A stretch of DNA of 64,000 nucleotides from Phormidium tanganyikae FI6-MK23 (lineage in GTDB: Bacteria; Cyanobacteriota; Cyanobacteriia; Leptolyngbyales; Leptolyngbyaceae), in the NCBI GenBank assembly GCA_019359175.1, contig JAHHHU010000010.1, positions 62,001 through 126,000 on the forward strand, written 5' to 3'. A program made the translations under genes and the position numbers. Shown piece by piece: positions 28,840 to 36,998 of the stretch (positions are counted from its first letter, which is position 1; the number at the start of each line of letters is the position of its first letter). Below the pieces are notes generated by a model. It searched no databases, was not told the DNA's origin, and saw only the letters and a list, made by a program, of their open reading frames with translations.

Positions 28840-29436
28840 ATGGTGAGTGAAGTTAGAACGATCGCAGGTCGCGGCATTCCGTTAGTTGGAAATGACATTG
28901 ATACCGATCGCATTATTCCGGCGCGATATCTCCGCTGTGTTACGTTTGATGGGTTAGCGGCGGGTGTGTTTGCCGACGATCGCACTCAGCTTAAAGGGGA
29001 GCATCCGTTCGATTTGGCGCAGTATCAAGGCGCGACCGTTTTGATTGTGAATGGAAATTTTGGCTGTGGATCGAGTCGAGAACACGCCCCGCAAGCGATC
29101 GCAAAATCGGGAATTCAAGCAATCATCGGTGAAAGTTTTGCAGAAATCTTTTTTGGAAACTGTGTTGCGATCGGGGTTCCCTGCATTAGCGCTGATCCGA
29201 GTGTTACAAGCCAGCTTCAAACACTTGTGGCAAATGATCCACAGCTTGAGGTATCGATCGATTTAGATCAGTTAAAGGTGCGGTGTGGATCATTTGCGGC
29301 TGATATTTCGATGCCTGCGGGTGCGCGTCAAATGTTGACCTCTGGCACTTGGGATGCTTGCGGTCAGCTAGTTTCAAAAGCGGAGCAAGTTCGGGCAACA
29401 GCGGCAAATTTACCTTATGTTGCTTGGAGTCGATAG
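28840..29436 (+). CDS. leuD: 3-isopropylmalate dehydratase small subunit
   Basis: With LeuC it isomerises isopropylmalate in leucine synthesis. The 198-residue protein starts [20 protein letters not shown] and has the family motif [15 protein letters not shown], then [12 protein letters not shown]. The frame is open from 28729, but the extra 37 residues match nothing and include the divergent promoter area, so the ATG at 28840 is chosen. leuC is not in the window. Confidence 0.94.
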   Translation: MVSEVRTIAGRGIPLVGNDIDTDRIIPARYLRCVTFDGLAAGVFADDRTQLKGEHPFDLAQYQGATVLIVNGNFGCGSSREHAPQAIAKSGIQAIIGESFAEIFFGNCVAIGVPCISADPSVTSQLQTLVANDPQLEVSIDLDQLKVRCGSFAADISMPAGARQMLTSGTWDACGQLVSKAEQVRATAANLPYVAWSR

Positions 29437-29440
29437 CAGT

Positions 29441-29902
29441 TTACCAACGTGTAAACGGATGTTTCGTTAAGTTGGAATTGTAGTAGCGCGAATCGTGTGA
29501 AACATCTTCCCCGATCCAGTCTGGAAGATCGATTGCTTGATCCGCGCTTTTGAGTTCGATTTCTGCGATCGTCAATCCGCGATTCTCACCCAAAAATTCA
29601 TCGACTTCCCAAACTAAACCATTGAGTTCAATCTTGTGGCGGTACTTCTCAATTAAAGGAGGCTGACACAAGGTATCTAGCATTTGTGTTGCATCCTCTA
29701 CGGGAATCTCGTATTCATACTCTGCGCGTGAGATACCTTGTGTCAGCCCTTTGATTGTGATGAAACCCCGATCGTTGATCACTCGAATTCTCACCGTATT
29801 CCCAACTGTCGAAATATAGCCCTGTCGATACAATTCACCGGGAGCGAGATCCCGCCATTGATCGTCTTTGACTAAAAACTTTCGCTCAATTTCAACACCC
29901 AT
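29441..29902 (-). CDS. CYTH-domain triphosphate tunnel metalloenzyme
   Basis: The 153-residue protein opens with the ExExK signature (EIERKFLV), then TIKGLTQGISRAEYEYEIP and the late basic/acidic tunnel residues RYKHKI-like YRHKIELNG and EVDEFLGENRGLTIAEIEL. The fold hydrolyses tripolyphosphate or thiamine triphosphate, or makes cAMP in a minority. It follows the PfkB kinase gene by 3 bases in the same operon. Confidence 0.9.
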   Translation of the reverse strand: MGVEIERKFLVKDDQWRDLAPGELYRQGYISTVGNTVRIRVINDRGFITIKGLTQGISRAEYEYEIPVEDATQMLDTLCQPPLIEKYRHKIELNGLVWEVDEFLGENRGLTIAEIELKSADQAIDLPDWIGEDVSHDSRYYNSNLTKHPFTRW

Positions 29903-29905
29903 CTT

Positions 29906-30880
29906 TTAACCTCCTTGTTCTTGTAGAAATAGGAACGCATCTACTTCTGAGCCTGTGGGTTGAGCATCGATCGCACCCGATCTCATGGTGGTCAATGCTC
30001 CTGCGGCACTTGCATATCGAACAATCCGATCAGCATCTTGTCTAATTTCAGATAACTGATGCTGACAAAGCTGATGCACAAATCCAGCCAAGAAACTATC
30101 GCCCGCGCCAGTCGTATCTTCAACCTCGATCGAGAATGCTGGAACTTTGCCTTCTTTCTGACTCAAACAATAGCCACATCCTTTTTCGCCCGCAGTGACT
30201 AGCACGCCTTCTAAGCTTTCAAGCCGATGAGCAATCACACCCGGATCGGTTGTTTCAAACAACCATTCTGCTTCTTCTTCTGCAAGTTTCAGAAAGTCCG
30301 CCTGCTTCACTAACTGATGAATCATTCCCGGTGCAATGCTTTGATCGTTCCAGAACACAGGTCGCCAGTTCACATCTAACACCACTTTGACAAAGAATTG
30401 CTCACAGAGTTGCAGCGCTCGTTCGATCGCGGCTCGACTCTCCGGATACGCCAATAACAATGTTCCAATCACCAAATAATCTGCGTGCTGAAACAATTCG
30501 ACGGGAATGCGATCGGCTTGCAAATGGGTGTCAGCGAATTCGGTCGTATTCCGCTTGTCTCCGAATGCCACGAAACTGCGATCGCCTGTTTCTGACCTCA
30601 GAACTAATACCGTCCGTGTCGGTGCGGGATAGGTCTGAATTCCACTGGTATCGACCTGCGTTGTATTGAGCAAATCGATCAGCGATCGACCCAAATCATC
30701 CTCGCCTACACAGCCAACGAATGCGCTTGGTGTGCCCAATTTCGTCAACGCACAGGCAACATTGGCGGGAGCGCCACCAGGATACGATGTCCAGGAAGTC
30801 ACGGCTTCGAGCGGCAATCCAGGTTGATTGGAAATGCGATCGAACAAAATTTCGCCTAAACAAATCACGCGCGGGTGCAT
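29906..30880 (-). CDS. PfkB-family sugar kinase, likely fructokinase
   Basis: The 324-residue kinase starts VICLGEILFDRI, has the N-terminal PfkB signature region PGGAPANVACALTKLG, and the C-terminal signature DTTGAGDSFLAGFVHQL with the catalytic Asp. Close PfkB members of this pattern phosphorylate fructose; other sugars cannot be excluded. It is divergent from the P450 gene and probably leads the operon with the CYTH gene. Confidence 0.87.
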   Translation of the reverse strand: MHPRVICLGEILFDRISNQPGLPLEAVTSWTSYPGGAPANVACALTKLGTPSAFVGCVGEDDLGRSLIDLLNTTQVDTSGIQTYPAPTRTVLVLRSETGDRSFVAFGDKRNTTEFADTHLQADRIPVELFQHADYLVIGTLLLAYPESRAAIERALQLCEQFFVKVVLDVNWRPVFWNDQSIAPGMIHQLVKQADFLKLAEEEAEWLFETTDPGVIAHRLESLEGVLVTAGEKGCGYCLSQKEGKVPAFSIEVEDTTGAGDSFLAGFVHQLCQHQLSEIRQDADRIVRYASAAGALTTMRSGAIDAQPTGSEVDAFLFLQEQGG

Positions 30881-30951
30881 TACAGTCTAATTTCTAGTGT
30901 TTCCTCTATAGTGTATTTGCGCGTGCTGTTTAGAAACCTAAAGAAATCACG

Positions 30952-32238
30952 ATGTCTTCTTTACCCCCTAGAAGTTTCGGTCTGCCGCTGATCGGTGAAA
31001 CGCTACAGTTCATTCTCGATCCGCAGTTCGTCGAAAAACGTTATCGCAAATATGGCTCGGTGTTCAAGACTCGTGTGCTCGGAAAGCCAGCCGTATTTAT
31101 GGTCGGATCTGAAGCGGTAGAATTTTTACTTTCAACGGGATTTGAAAACTTTTCTTGGCGGGATGGCTATCCAGAGACGTTTCAGAAATTACTGGGTCGA
31201 TCGCTATTCGTTCAAGAAGGCGAAGAACACCGCAGAAACCGCCGTTTGATCATGCCAGCGTTTCACGGTGCAGCATTAGCGCGATATTTTGAAACAATGA
31301 ATAAATTGATTAATAAATATCTACTGAAATGGGAACAGAAACGAGACTTTAAATGGTTTGAGGAATTCAAGCAACTAACTTTTGAGATTGCGAGTCAGAT
31401 CTTTCTAGGAATCGATTCGAGCGATGAAGCAAAACGCTTTAGTGATTTATTTGCCACGTTAACTGATGGTTTCTTCTCGTTTCCGAGCCTTCCAGGAAGC
31501 CGATTCCACAAGTCGGCGAAAGCCCGCGACGAGATTTTGGCGCATTTAGATCGTGTGATTGATCAGCGCCGAGAACATCCGACCGATGATGCACTCAGTT
31601 TGCTGATTCAAGCCGAAGACGAAAATGGCGATCGCTTAACTTCCGAAGAAATTCGCGTCCAAGCTTTACTGCTTCTATTTGCGGGACACGAAACCACAAC
31701 GGCAATGTTAACCTGGCTCGTGTTGGAACTGGCGCGGCATCCTGAAGTGTTGGAACTGGCGCGATCGGAACAGAAAGAGTTCGATCGCACCATCACCTTA
31801 GACCAACTCACCAAAATGCCCTACTTAGATCAAGTACTCAATGAAGTAGAGCGATTGCATCCTCCAGTTGCGGGCGGATTTCGAGGCGTGATCAAACCAT
31901 TTGAATTTGCGGGCTATCACGTTCCGCAAGGCTGGATGGCGCAGTATTCGATTCTATTCACGCATCGATTACCGGAACTGTATCCGAATCCGGAGGAATT
32001 TAATGTCGATCGCTGGAAAGACACCAAACAAAAACCATTCAGTTTAATCGGATTCGGCGGTGGTTCTCGCATCTGTATCGGTCTTGCATTCGCTAAACTC
32101 GAAATGAAACTGATTGCCGCTCATCTTCTAAGAAACTACGCTTGGGATCTCCTACCGAATCAAAGCCTTGAGCCTGTGATTATTCCCACTCGTCGTCCTA
32201 AAGATGGCTTAAAGGTAAGATTTCAGAGAGTTGATTAA
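30952..32238 (+). CDS. Cytochrome P450, CYP120-like
   Basis: The 428-residue soluble P450 has the I-helix FAGHETTTAMLTW, the ExxR helix (LNEVERLHPP), the PERF-like NVDRW, and the heme loop FGGGSRICIGLAFAKLE with the axial cysteine. N-terminal PPRSFGLPLIGETLQFI and the plain soluble start resemble cyanobacterial CYP120, of which the Synechocystis enzyme hydroxylates retinoic acid. The subfamily call is from overall pattern, not a search. A 4-base gap leads to a GNAT remnant. Confidence 0.88.
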   Translation: MSSLPPRSFGLPLIGETLQFILDPQFVEKRYRKYGSVFKTRVLGKPAVFMVGSEAVEFLLSTGFENFSWRDGYPETFQKLLGRSLFVQEGEEHRRNRRLIMPAFHGAALARYFETMNKLINKYLLKWEQKRDFKWFEEFKQLTFEIASQIFLGIDSSDEAKRFSDLFATLTDGFFSFPSLPGSRFHKSAKARDEILAHLDRVIDQRREHPTDDALSLLIQAEDENGDRLTSEEIRVQALLLLFAGHETTTAMLTWLVLELARHPEVLELARSEQKEFDRTITLDQLTKMPYLDQVLNEVERLHPPVAGGFRGVIKPFEFAGYHVPQGWMAQYSILFTHRLPELYPNPEEFNVDRWKDTKQKPFSLIGFGGGSRICIGLAFAKLEMKLIAAHLLRNYAWDLLPNQSLEPVIIPTRRPKDGLKVRFQRVD

Positions 32239-32242
32239 GCAG

Positions 32243-32383
32243 ATGAAATTTCCCACAATCGATCGGGTTTTAGAGTTAGATGTCAGGTTGATTTCTCATT
32301 TAGTTGAAGAAAGTTTGTCTCAAGAATTTCGATTTGTTGAGAGATTTGTACAGCAGTATTGTAGTGGAGCGAATCGCTTTGAT
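32243..32383 (+). pseudogene. 5' fragment of a GNAT acetyltransferase gene
   Basis: After the P450 stop codon an ATG frame reads MKFPTIDRVLELDVRLISHL, VEESLSQEFRFVERFVQQYC and SGANRFD. The last part fits a common GNAT opening (xxEGFRFLxRLVxxxxSGxNRFD-x-x-GE). Similarity stops at about 32383, where the sequence becomes antisense to a DNA methyltransferase remnant. So the acetyl-CoA-binding half is gone. Confidence 0.5.
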
Positions 32384-32753
32384 TGCTGTGAGCTTGTCAC
32401 TCAAGGAAAATTACCCAATACCAAAACATCTCCATCTAGTTGATTGATAAACGATGACCAATTAAATTCAAAAAAATTAGCCTGTTGAAGCTGGATTCTC
32501 TCATCTTTTATCAATAGGTCTTTTGCTTTAATTTCCTGTATATACTGCTGATTTACTTCAACTCTAATGATTTTTTTGGCTCGAAATAAGCGAGATGCAG
32601 CATCAACAAAATTTCCTACTCCGCACGTTGGGTCGATCACCACATCAGGGTAACACTAAGTGCAATTAACTGTTGGCAAACTTTTTCAGTAAGTTCTAGC
32701 GGTGTTTGAAAATCTCCGTATTCTACTTTCTCTTTACGAATACTACGAATCAT
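32384..32753 (-). pseudogene. Broken DNA (N6-adenine type) methyltransferase gene, 5' part
   Basis: From ATG 32753 the frame reads MIRSIRKEKVEYGDFQTPLE, LTEKVCQQLIALSV. A frameshift near 32650 then moves it to VVIDPTCGVGNFVDAASRLF (motif I, SAM binding), ANFFEFNW, and VLVLGNFP followed by TGA at 32403-32401, where the target motif NPPW of these enzymes would continue. So motif IV has Phe for Pro and a stop for Trp. The 3' half (target-recognition part) is absent. This is the relic of a restriction-modification methylase. Confidence 0.75.
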
Positions 32754-32977
32754 AGATTAGCTCTGTAAACAGCAGTAATGCCTTCTTCTTGACCCGCACG
32801 ATCGATGACTCTTCCATATTGAAGCCTCCACTGCAAAGCGTTAGAAATGGTTAAGAATCCCCGATTTGGAGGATTTCTAAGTATCTCATCTGCAATGTTC
32901 GAGGCTTCAATATCATCAATCGGGAGATTGCGATCGAGCATAAAAGCAATCAAGTCATCTTTATCGCAGCCTAGCAA
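32750..32977 (-). CDS. Small open frame coupled to the methyltransferase relic
   Basis: The frame ends RVIDRAGQEEGITAVYRANL and its TGA overlaps the methyltransferase ATG (ATGA). It contains ILRNPPNRGFLTISNALQWRL. A TTG at 32977-32975 lies just after the CDF stop codon; the frame is also open back to 33064 inside the CDF gene. No family is recognised. Its position suggests it was an accessory or truncated gene of the restriction-modification unit, now without function. Confidence 0.4.
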   Translation of the reverse strand: MLGCDKDDLIAFMLDRNLPIDDIEASNIADEILRNPPNRGFLTISNALQWRLQYGRVIDRAGQEEGITAVYRANL

Positions 32978-32978
32978 T

Positions 32979-33926
32979 TCAGTTCGAATCCATTTCGCGG
33001 CTTGACTGATCCGATCGCACTTGTTCAAACGGATGCTGCAATTCATCCTGTGCTTCTTCGACAAAAATCATCACCTGCACCGGGCCATATCGATCGCGAA
33101 TCGCTCCTTCAATTTGCTCCACGATCCATTCACTCGCACCCAAAAACTCTGGATGCACCATCACACGCATCTCGATAAATACCTGCCGCCCGACAATCCC
33201 GCGCGATCGCACTTCATAACATTGCGTCACGCCTTGTACCTGCCGCACGATTTGCCCAATCGCTTCGGGCGCGATCGCAACCTGCCGCACCATTAACGGT
33301 AACTGCCAATTTAGCACTCGCCAGCAACTTAAGCCTGCTGCAATCACCATTACGATCGTCAAAAATGGATCAAACCACGCATATCCGCGCCAAATCCCGA
33401 ACAGTCCGATCAATAAAAGCGCGGTTAGCCAAGCATCTTGTAGAATGTGACGCGCGTTTAATTTCAGAATCGAACTATCAAGCGATCGAGAAACCTTGCG
33501 CTCAAACAATGCCAGCCCCATGCTTGCAAGATAGACAATCCCTAACAATCCAATCACGGATAACCGCATTCGGATCGGTGGCATCGTTCTCAGCGTTGGA
33601 TCGGTTGCCAATTGATCAACCGCGACTCCAAACAAGCTCAATCCTGCAAATCCTAACAGTGCTACCAGTAACAACGCCAGTCCTGTCTCTAATCGCCCAT
33701 GCCCCCAAACTTCCCGTCCTGATTGCCGATTCGGAGACGAGAGTGCGATTAAACTTAGAACGGTACTGAACCCATCGATCACCGTATGAAGCGATTCTGC
33801 AACGATCGAGAGCGATCGAGTCGCCCACGCTGAACCCACTTTCACCACCAACATCAGCAGCGTTAGCCAAAGCGTCATCAGTAATATCTGGCGACTCACC
33901 CCTTTTTGATTTCTGACTTCAGCCAT
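32979..33926 (-). CDS. Cation diffusion facilitator (CDF) transporter
   Basis: The 315-residue protein has about five to six hydrophobic helices, the CDF motif in TM2 (SIVAESLHTVIDGFSTVLSL, with the acidic/His residues for metal), and TM5 with LNARHILQDAWLTALLL. The cytosolic C-domain follows (VQGVTQCYEVRSRGIVGR, EIRV-like MVHPE). It likely exports Zn2+, Fe2+ or Co2+ by proton exchange. Divergent from the HAD gene with a 45-base spacer. Confidence 0.88.
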   Translation of the reverse strand: MAEVRNQKGVSRQILLMTLWLTLLMLVVKVGSAWATRSLSIVAESLHTVIDGFSTVLSLIALSSPNRQSGREVWGHGRLETGLALLLVALLGFAGLSLFGVAVDQLATDPTLRTMPPIRMRLSVIGLLGIVYLASMGLALFERKVSRSLDSSILKLNARHILQDAWLTALLLIGLFGIWRGYAWFDPFLTIVMVIAAGLSCWRVLNWQLPLMVRQVAIAPEAIGQIVRQVQGVTQCYEVRSRGIVGRQVFIEMRVMVHPEFLGASEWIVEQIEGAIRDRYGPVQVMIFVEEAQDELQHPFEQVRSDQSSREMDSN

Positions 33927-33971
33927 AACGCGCTCTAAAGGTAGGACGATGAAAGGAGATCAGTCTTCACC

Positions 33972-34808
33972 GTGAATAAATTTATGCAGCACACTGATAT
34001 CCAATTGTTGGTCTTAGATATTGATGGCACGATCGCAGGCAAATCTAATCATATCCGCGAACCTGTTTTAGAAGCGATCGCTGATGCACAGAAACGCGGT
34101 GTGCAAGTTGCGATCGCGACTGGACGGATGTATCGATCTGCACTGCGATTTCATCAGGCGGTTGGTTCAACACTGCCGCTGATGGCTTACCAAGGCGCTT
34201 GGATACAAGATCCGACGAGTCAAAAAGTGCTGCGCCGCTGGTCAGTACCGAGAGCGCAAGTATTAGAACTGCTCGATTATTTTGAGCAACCGAACCTGCG
34301 TAAATTGTTGTCCATTCATTTCTATATCAATGATGATCTGTATATTCGTACCATGACTCCCGAAACGGCAGCTTATGTTCAGCGATCGGGAATTGTGCCG
34401 ATCGAGGTTGGGGATTTGCGATCGACGATCGACGTGGAGCCGACAAAAGTACTGGCGTTGAGCGATGATACTGAGCTAATCGATTCGATGCTCGGCGCTC
34501 TGCAAAAACAGTACACGCCTGCTGAACTTTACTTGACGAAATCGGTTGCGACCTTTTTCGAGGCGACGAATCCGGCAGCGAATAAAGGCGCAGCGGTGAA
34601 ATACTTAGCGGAAGAATTGCTGAATCTCAAGCCTGAGAACGTGATGACGATCGGGGATAACTTCAACGATCTCGAAATGATTCAATATGCGGGAATCGGG
34701 ATCGCTATGGGAAATGCTCCGGAGGGCGTTCAGCAATTTGCTCAGTGGGTCGCGCCGAACGTTGAAGAGGACGGGGCAGCGATCGCGATCGAGAAATTCT
34801 TACTTTAA
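33972..34808 (+). CDS. Cof-type HAD-IIB hydrolase
   Basis: The phosphatase has the HAD motifs LLVLDIDGTIAG (nucleophile Asp), ATGRMYRSA, and MTIGDNFNDLEMIQYAG with the late Asp pair, and GIAMGNAPEGV near the end, all typical of the Cof-type IIB cap class. The start is a GTG 13 bases after AAAGGAG; an ATG follows at 33984. Substrate unknown. Confidence 0.9.
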   Translation: MNKFMQHTDIQLLVLDIDGTIAGKSNHIREPVLEAIADAQKRGVQVAIATGRMYRSALRFHQAVGSTLPLMAYQGAWIQDPTSQKVLRRWSVPRAQVLELLDYFEQPNLRKLLSIHFYINDDLYIRTMTPETAAYVQRSGIVPIEVGDLRSTIDVEPTKVLALSDDTELIDSMLGALQKQYTPAELYLTKSVATFFEATNPAANKGAAVKYLAEELLNLKPENVMTIGDNFNDLEMIQYAGIGIAMGNAPEGVQQFAQWVAPNVEEDGAAIAIEKFLL

Positions 34809-34815
34809 AGTCAGA

Positions 34816-34856
34816 AAGGACACCGACGACTGGCCGTGTTTCGTCTCGGTGTCCTT
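34816..34856. terminator. Hairpin between HAD gene and convergent DALR gene
   Basis: An 11-bp perfect inverted repeat (AAGGACACCGA / TCGGTGTCCTT) with a 19-base loop lies just after the HAD stop codon. No T-run follows on either strand, so it may be a terminator with a weak tract or an mRNA-stabilising hairpin. Confidence 0.5.
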
Positions 34857-34989
34857 AGCTGGTTCGCTCCTCACACTCCAATACTATATTCGGCTTCGGG
34901 CGGTTTGTCACGTTCTGGCTGATAAAAATTCGTTATGACGATCTCGTGACATTGCTGTGACATCTTGACTAAACTTGTGCTGCCGATTC

Positions 34990-35877
34990 TCAAAGGGTTT
35001 CCGGTGCTAAAACGCTTAATCCTTGCTCCAAAAGCTGTCGTAAAAGCCAATGAGTAATCATCACTAAAGCTAATCGACACTGCGCGATCGACCGATCGAT
35101 TTCGTCGTACTTCACGATTTGGCAGGTTTGATAAAAAGTCTGAAATGCCTGACTAAGCGCGATCGCAGACTTTAGCGCCGTTCCGTCTTCCCACTCGTCC
35201 AGCGTCCTCACAATCTGCGCGACCAGCGATCGCTCTTGATTTAATAAAAGATTTCCATTTCTTAGCCAGAGGACTGCCCCGATTTCTACCGTTTGATCTG
35301 TGTGATCGGATGGATTTATCAAGCGCAAAATTGCCGCACATCGCGCGTAGCTGTACTGGCAGAAGAAAATCTGTGAATTCTCTGAAAGCTCACCGCTCAA
35401 CCGAAAAGCTGAATTAGAATCTTGCACTAAGGGGGAATTACGCAAAACCATTTGCAGCCAATGAGCGATCGCCAAATCCCCGAACTCAAACCTTAACTGC
35501 CCCGCCTCGCTGGCACTGACCGTAAGATCACGGAGAAGTATCTTTTCAATATCCCCTTCTGAAGGATTAAATGGAGAAGTTTGAAAGAACTGAACGACTT
35601 GATACGCAATGTCTTTACGAGTTTGCGTTGATTTAGCCCCCAACTGAAGTGTGATCGACGATTGATAAACTGCAACCGAGGTCTGATTTTTGACTTGTTT
35701 CAAAACGTGCTTTTGTCGAAAAAGCTCGAAATCTGGTGGGTTTGGCTCGGAATTCGGATCATCGATCGCGCGATTTGCTACTTGAACATCCGACTTTCGG
35801 CAGATTGCCTCGTAAATTTTCACCAGTAACAATGTGCGAAGCGTAGGATAAGTGATCTTCGGTAGGTTACAATTCAC
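34990..35877 (-). CDS. Stand-alone DALR anticodon-binding-domain protein
   Basis: The 295-residue protein ends in an alpha-helical domain like the anticodon-binding DALR domain of ArgRS: FFCQYSYARCAAILRLIN, LSQAFQTFYQTCQIV, and QCRLALVMITHWLLRQLLEQ, closing GLSVLAPETL. The N-terminal part lacks the ArgRS HIGH/KMSK catalytic core. Such paralogues occur in cyanobacteria; binding to tRNA is inferred. GTG start at 35877. Confidence 0.8.
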   Translation of the reverse strand: MNCNLPKITYPTLRTLLLVKIYEAICRKSDVQVANRAIDDPNSEPNPPDFELFRQKHVLKQVKNQTSVAVYQSSITLQLGAKSTQTRKDIAYQVVQFFQTSPFNPSEGDIEKILLRDLTVSASEAGQLRFEFGDLAIAHWLQMVLRNSPLVQDSNSAFRLSGELSENSQIFFCQYSYARCAAILRLINPSDHTDQTVEIGAVLWLRNGNLLLNQERSLVAQIVRTLDEWEDGTALKSAIALSQAFQTFYQTCQIVKYDEIDRSIAQCRLALVMITHWLLRQLLEQGLSVLAPETL

Positions 35878-35963
35878 TGTAATTACGGTTGAAGCTCTGA
35901 AATGGGATAAATTTCAATTCCGAAAGTTCAAAATTACCAGCGATTTATGCTTAGTTCTGTAAA

Positions 35964-36008
35964 GATCACCGTGATCTCACGGGCAGCGAGTCGATTTCTC
36001 CGTATAAT
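35964..36008 (+). promoter_or_regulatory. Palindrome and -10 box upstream of the second Crp/Fnr gene
   Basis: A perfect palindrome, GATCACCGTGATC, occupies 35964-35976 and a TATAAT lies at 36003-36008. There is no good -35 hexamer between. The palindrome centre would fall about 44 bases before the likely transcription start, the place where class II Crp-type activators bind. This would fit an activator-dependent promoter, maybe self-regulated. Confidence 0.45.
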
Positions 36009-36142
36009 CTCGTAAAGACGCCGGATTGCAGAAACCCATCAAGCCCATTGAGCAATTTCCTGGTTCGTTTGAACTTTTTTGCAATCATGCTGCGGCTCAG
36101 CGCTTGTCAAAGTCCCACTGTTCTCCAACAGCCTATTAGATT

Positions 36143-36859
36143 ATGTACTCAGTCACACCTCAAAATTCCGATGCGGCTCGTCCGTTCCTGACCTGGCAAC
36201 GTATTATCGATTGGGCGCAAGAGCATTATCGCGTTCGCAATTTTAGTAAAGATGAACGGGTTCCGACTCGTCCGGGTCTGCTCTATCTCGTGCAGAAAGG
36301 CGCGGTTCGCTTGGTCGGTACAGCCCAGGTCAACGCCACCAGTGGAAGCACGACCCGTCTCGCTCGGATCAGTCCTGAAGAAGCATTTCTAGGGTTTGTG
36401 GGCACAGGTCAACCGTTTGAGATTGTGGCGCAGTCGCCGTTTACGCTGCAAGCTTACGCGCACGTTGATCAAACATCGGTCGTCTGGATGTACTGGCACG
36501 ATTTGGATAATTGGCCCCACTTCCGCCGCGAGGTGCTGGATGCCTTCCGCTATCAGCATCAGCGCAAACTGCTGTGGCTGAGTACGTTGGGGCAGCGTCG
36601 CACAATTGATCGCTTACTCGGATTTTTGACGCTCTTGATCGAAGAGTACGGTGAACCCACGGAAGAAGGCTACTGTCTGCCGTTTCCGCTGACTCATGCT
36701 CAAATCGGTAGCGCGATCGGTTCGACTCGTGTGACAGTAACGCGGTTGATGGGCAAGCTGCGGCAAAAAGGAATGATTAAGACGCAGGGCGATAACTTGC
36801 TGTGTTTGCCGACCGATTCGGTTCTGAGCCGCTCGGAAGGAAAGCTGAACGAGAATTAG
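36143..36859 (+). CDS. Crp/Fnr-family transcriptional regulator
   Basis: The 238-residue protein has an N-terminal sensor half and a C-terminal helix-turn-helix, LTHAQIGSAIGSTRVTVTRL, with MGKLRQKGM. The recognition helix STRVTVTR equals that of NtcA and nearly that of the protein at 9742. A cyclic-nucleotide-binding cassette is not evident. Upstream lies a palindrome with a TATAAT box, and a hairpin follows downstream. It is preceded by a 265-base intergenic region with no other gene. Confidence 0.85.
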   Translation: MYSVTPQNSDAARPFLTWQRIIDWAQEHYRVRNFSKDERVPTRPGLLYLVQKGAVRLVGTAQVNATSGSTTRLARISPEEAFLGFVGTGQPFEIVAQSPFTLQAYAHVDQTSVVWMYWHDLDNWPHFRREVLDAFRYQHQRKLLWLSTLGQRRTIDRLLGFLTLLIEEYGEPTEEGYCLPFPLTHAQIGSAIGSTRVTVTRLMGKLRQKGMIKTQGDNLLCLPTDSVLSRSEGKLNEN

Positions 36860-36883
36860 ATCGGGCTGGTTGCTGTGAAGATT

Positions 36884-36921
36884 GAAAATTCGGGGGTCTT
36901 TTGTTAGATTCCCGAATTTTC
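36884..36921 (+). terminator. Hairpin after the Crp/Fnr gene
   Basis: GAAAATTCGGG and CCCGAATTTTC form a perfect 11-bp stem around a 16-base loop, 25 bases after the stop codon. No clear T-run follows, so termination is likely but not certain. Confidence 0.6.
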
Positions 36922-36998
36922 TGTGGATTGGCTTACGATCGCTCTTTTTCGCGTGAGCTACGTCATCGATAATCAGAAGTATCACTCTCGGTTTCTCT

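Noticed and set aside
34866-34876. GCTCCTCACAC, like the core of the Yfr1 small RNA (ACTCCTCACAC)
   Set aside because: 10 of 11 bases match, but no 3' hairpin with a T-run follows and the 5' hairpin is the one after the HAD gene. Yfr1 also normally sits elsewhere. Probably chance.
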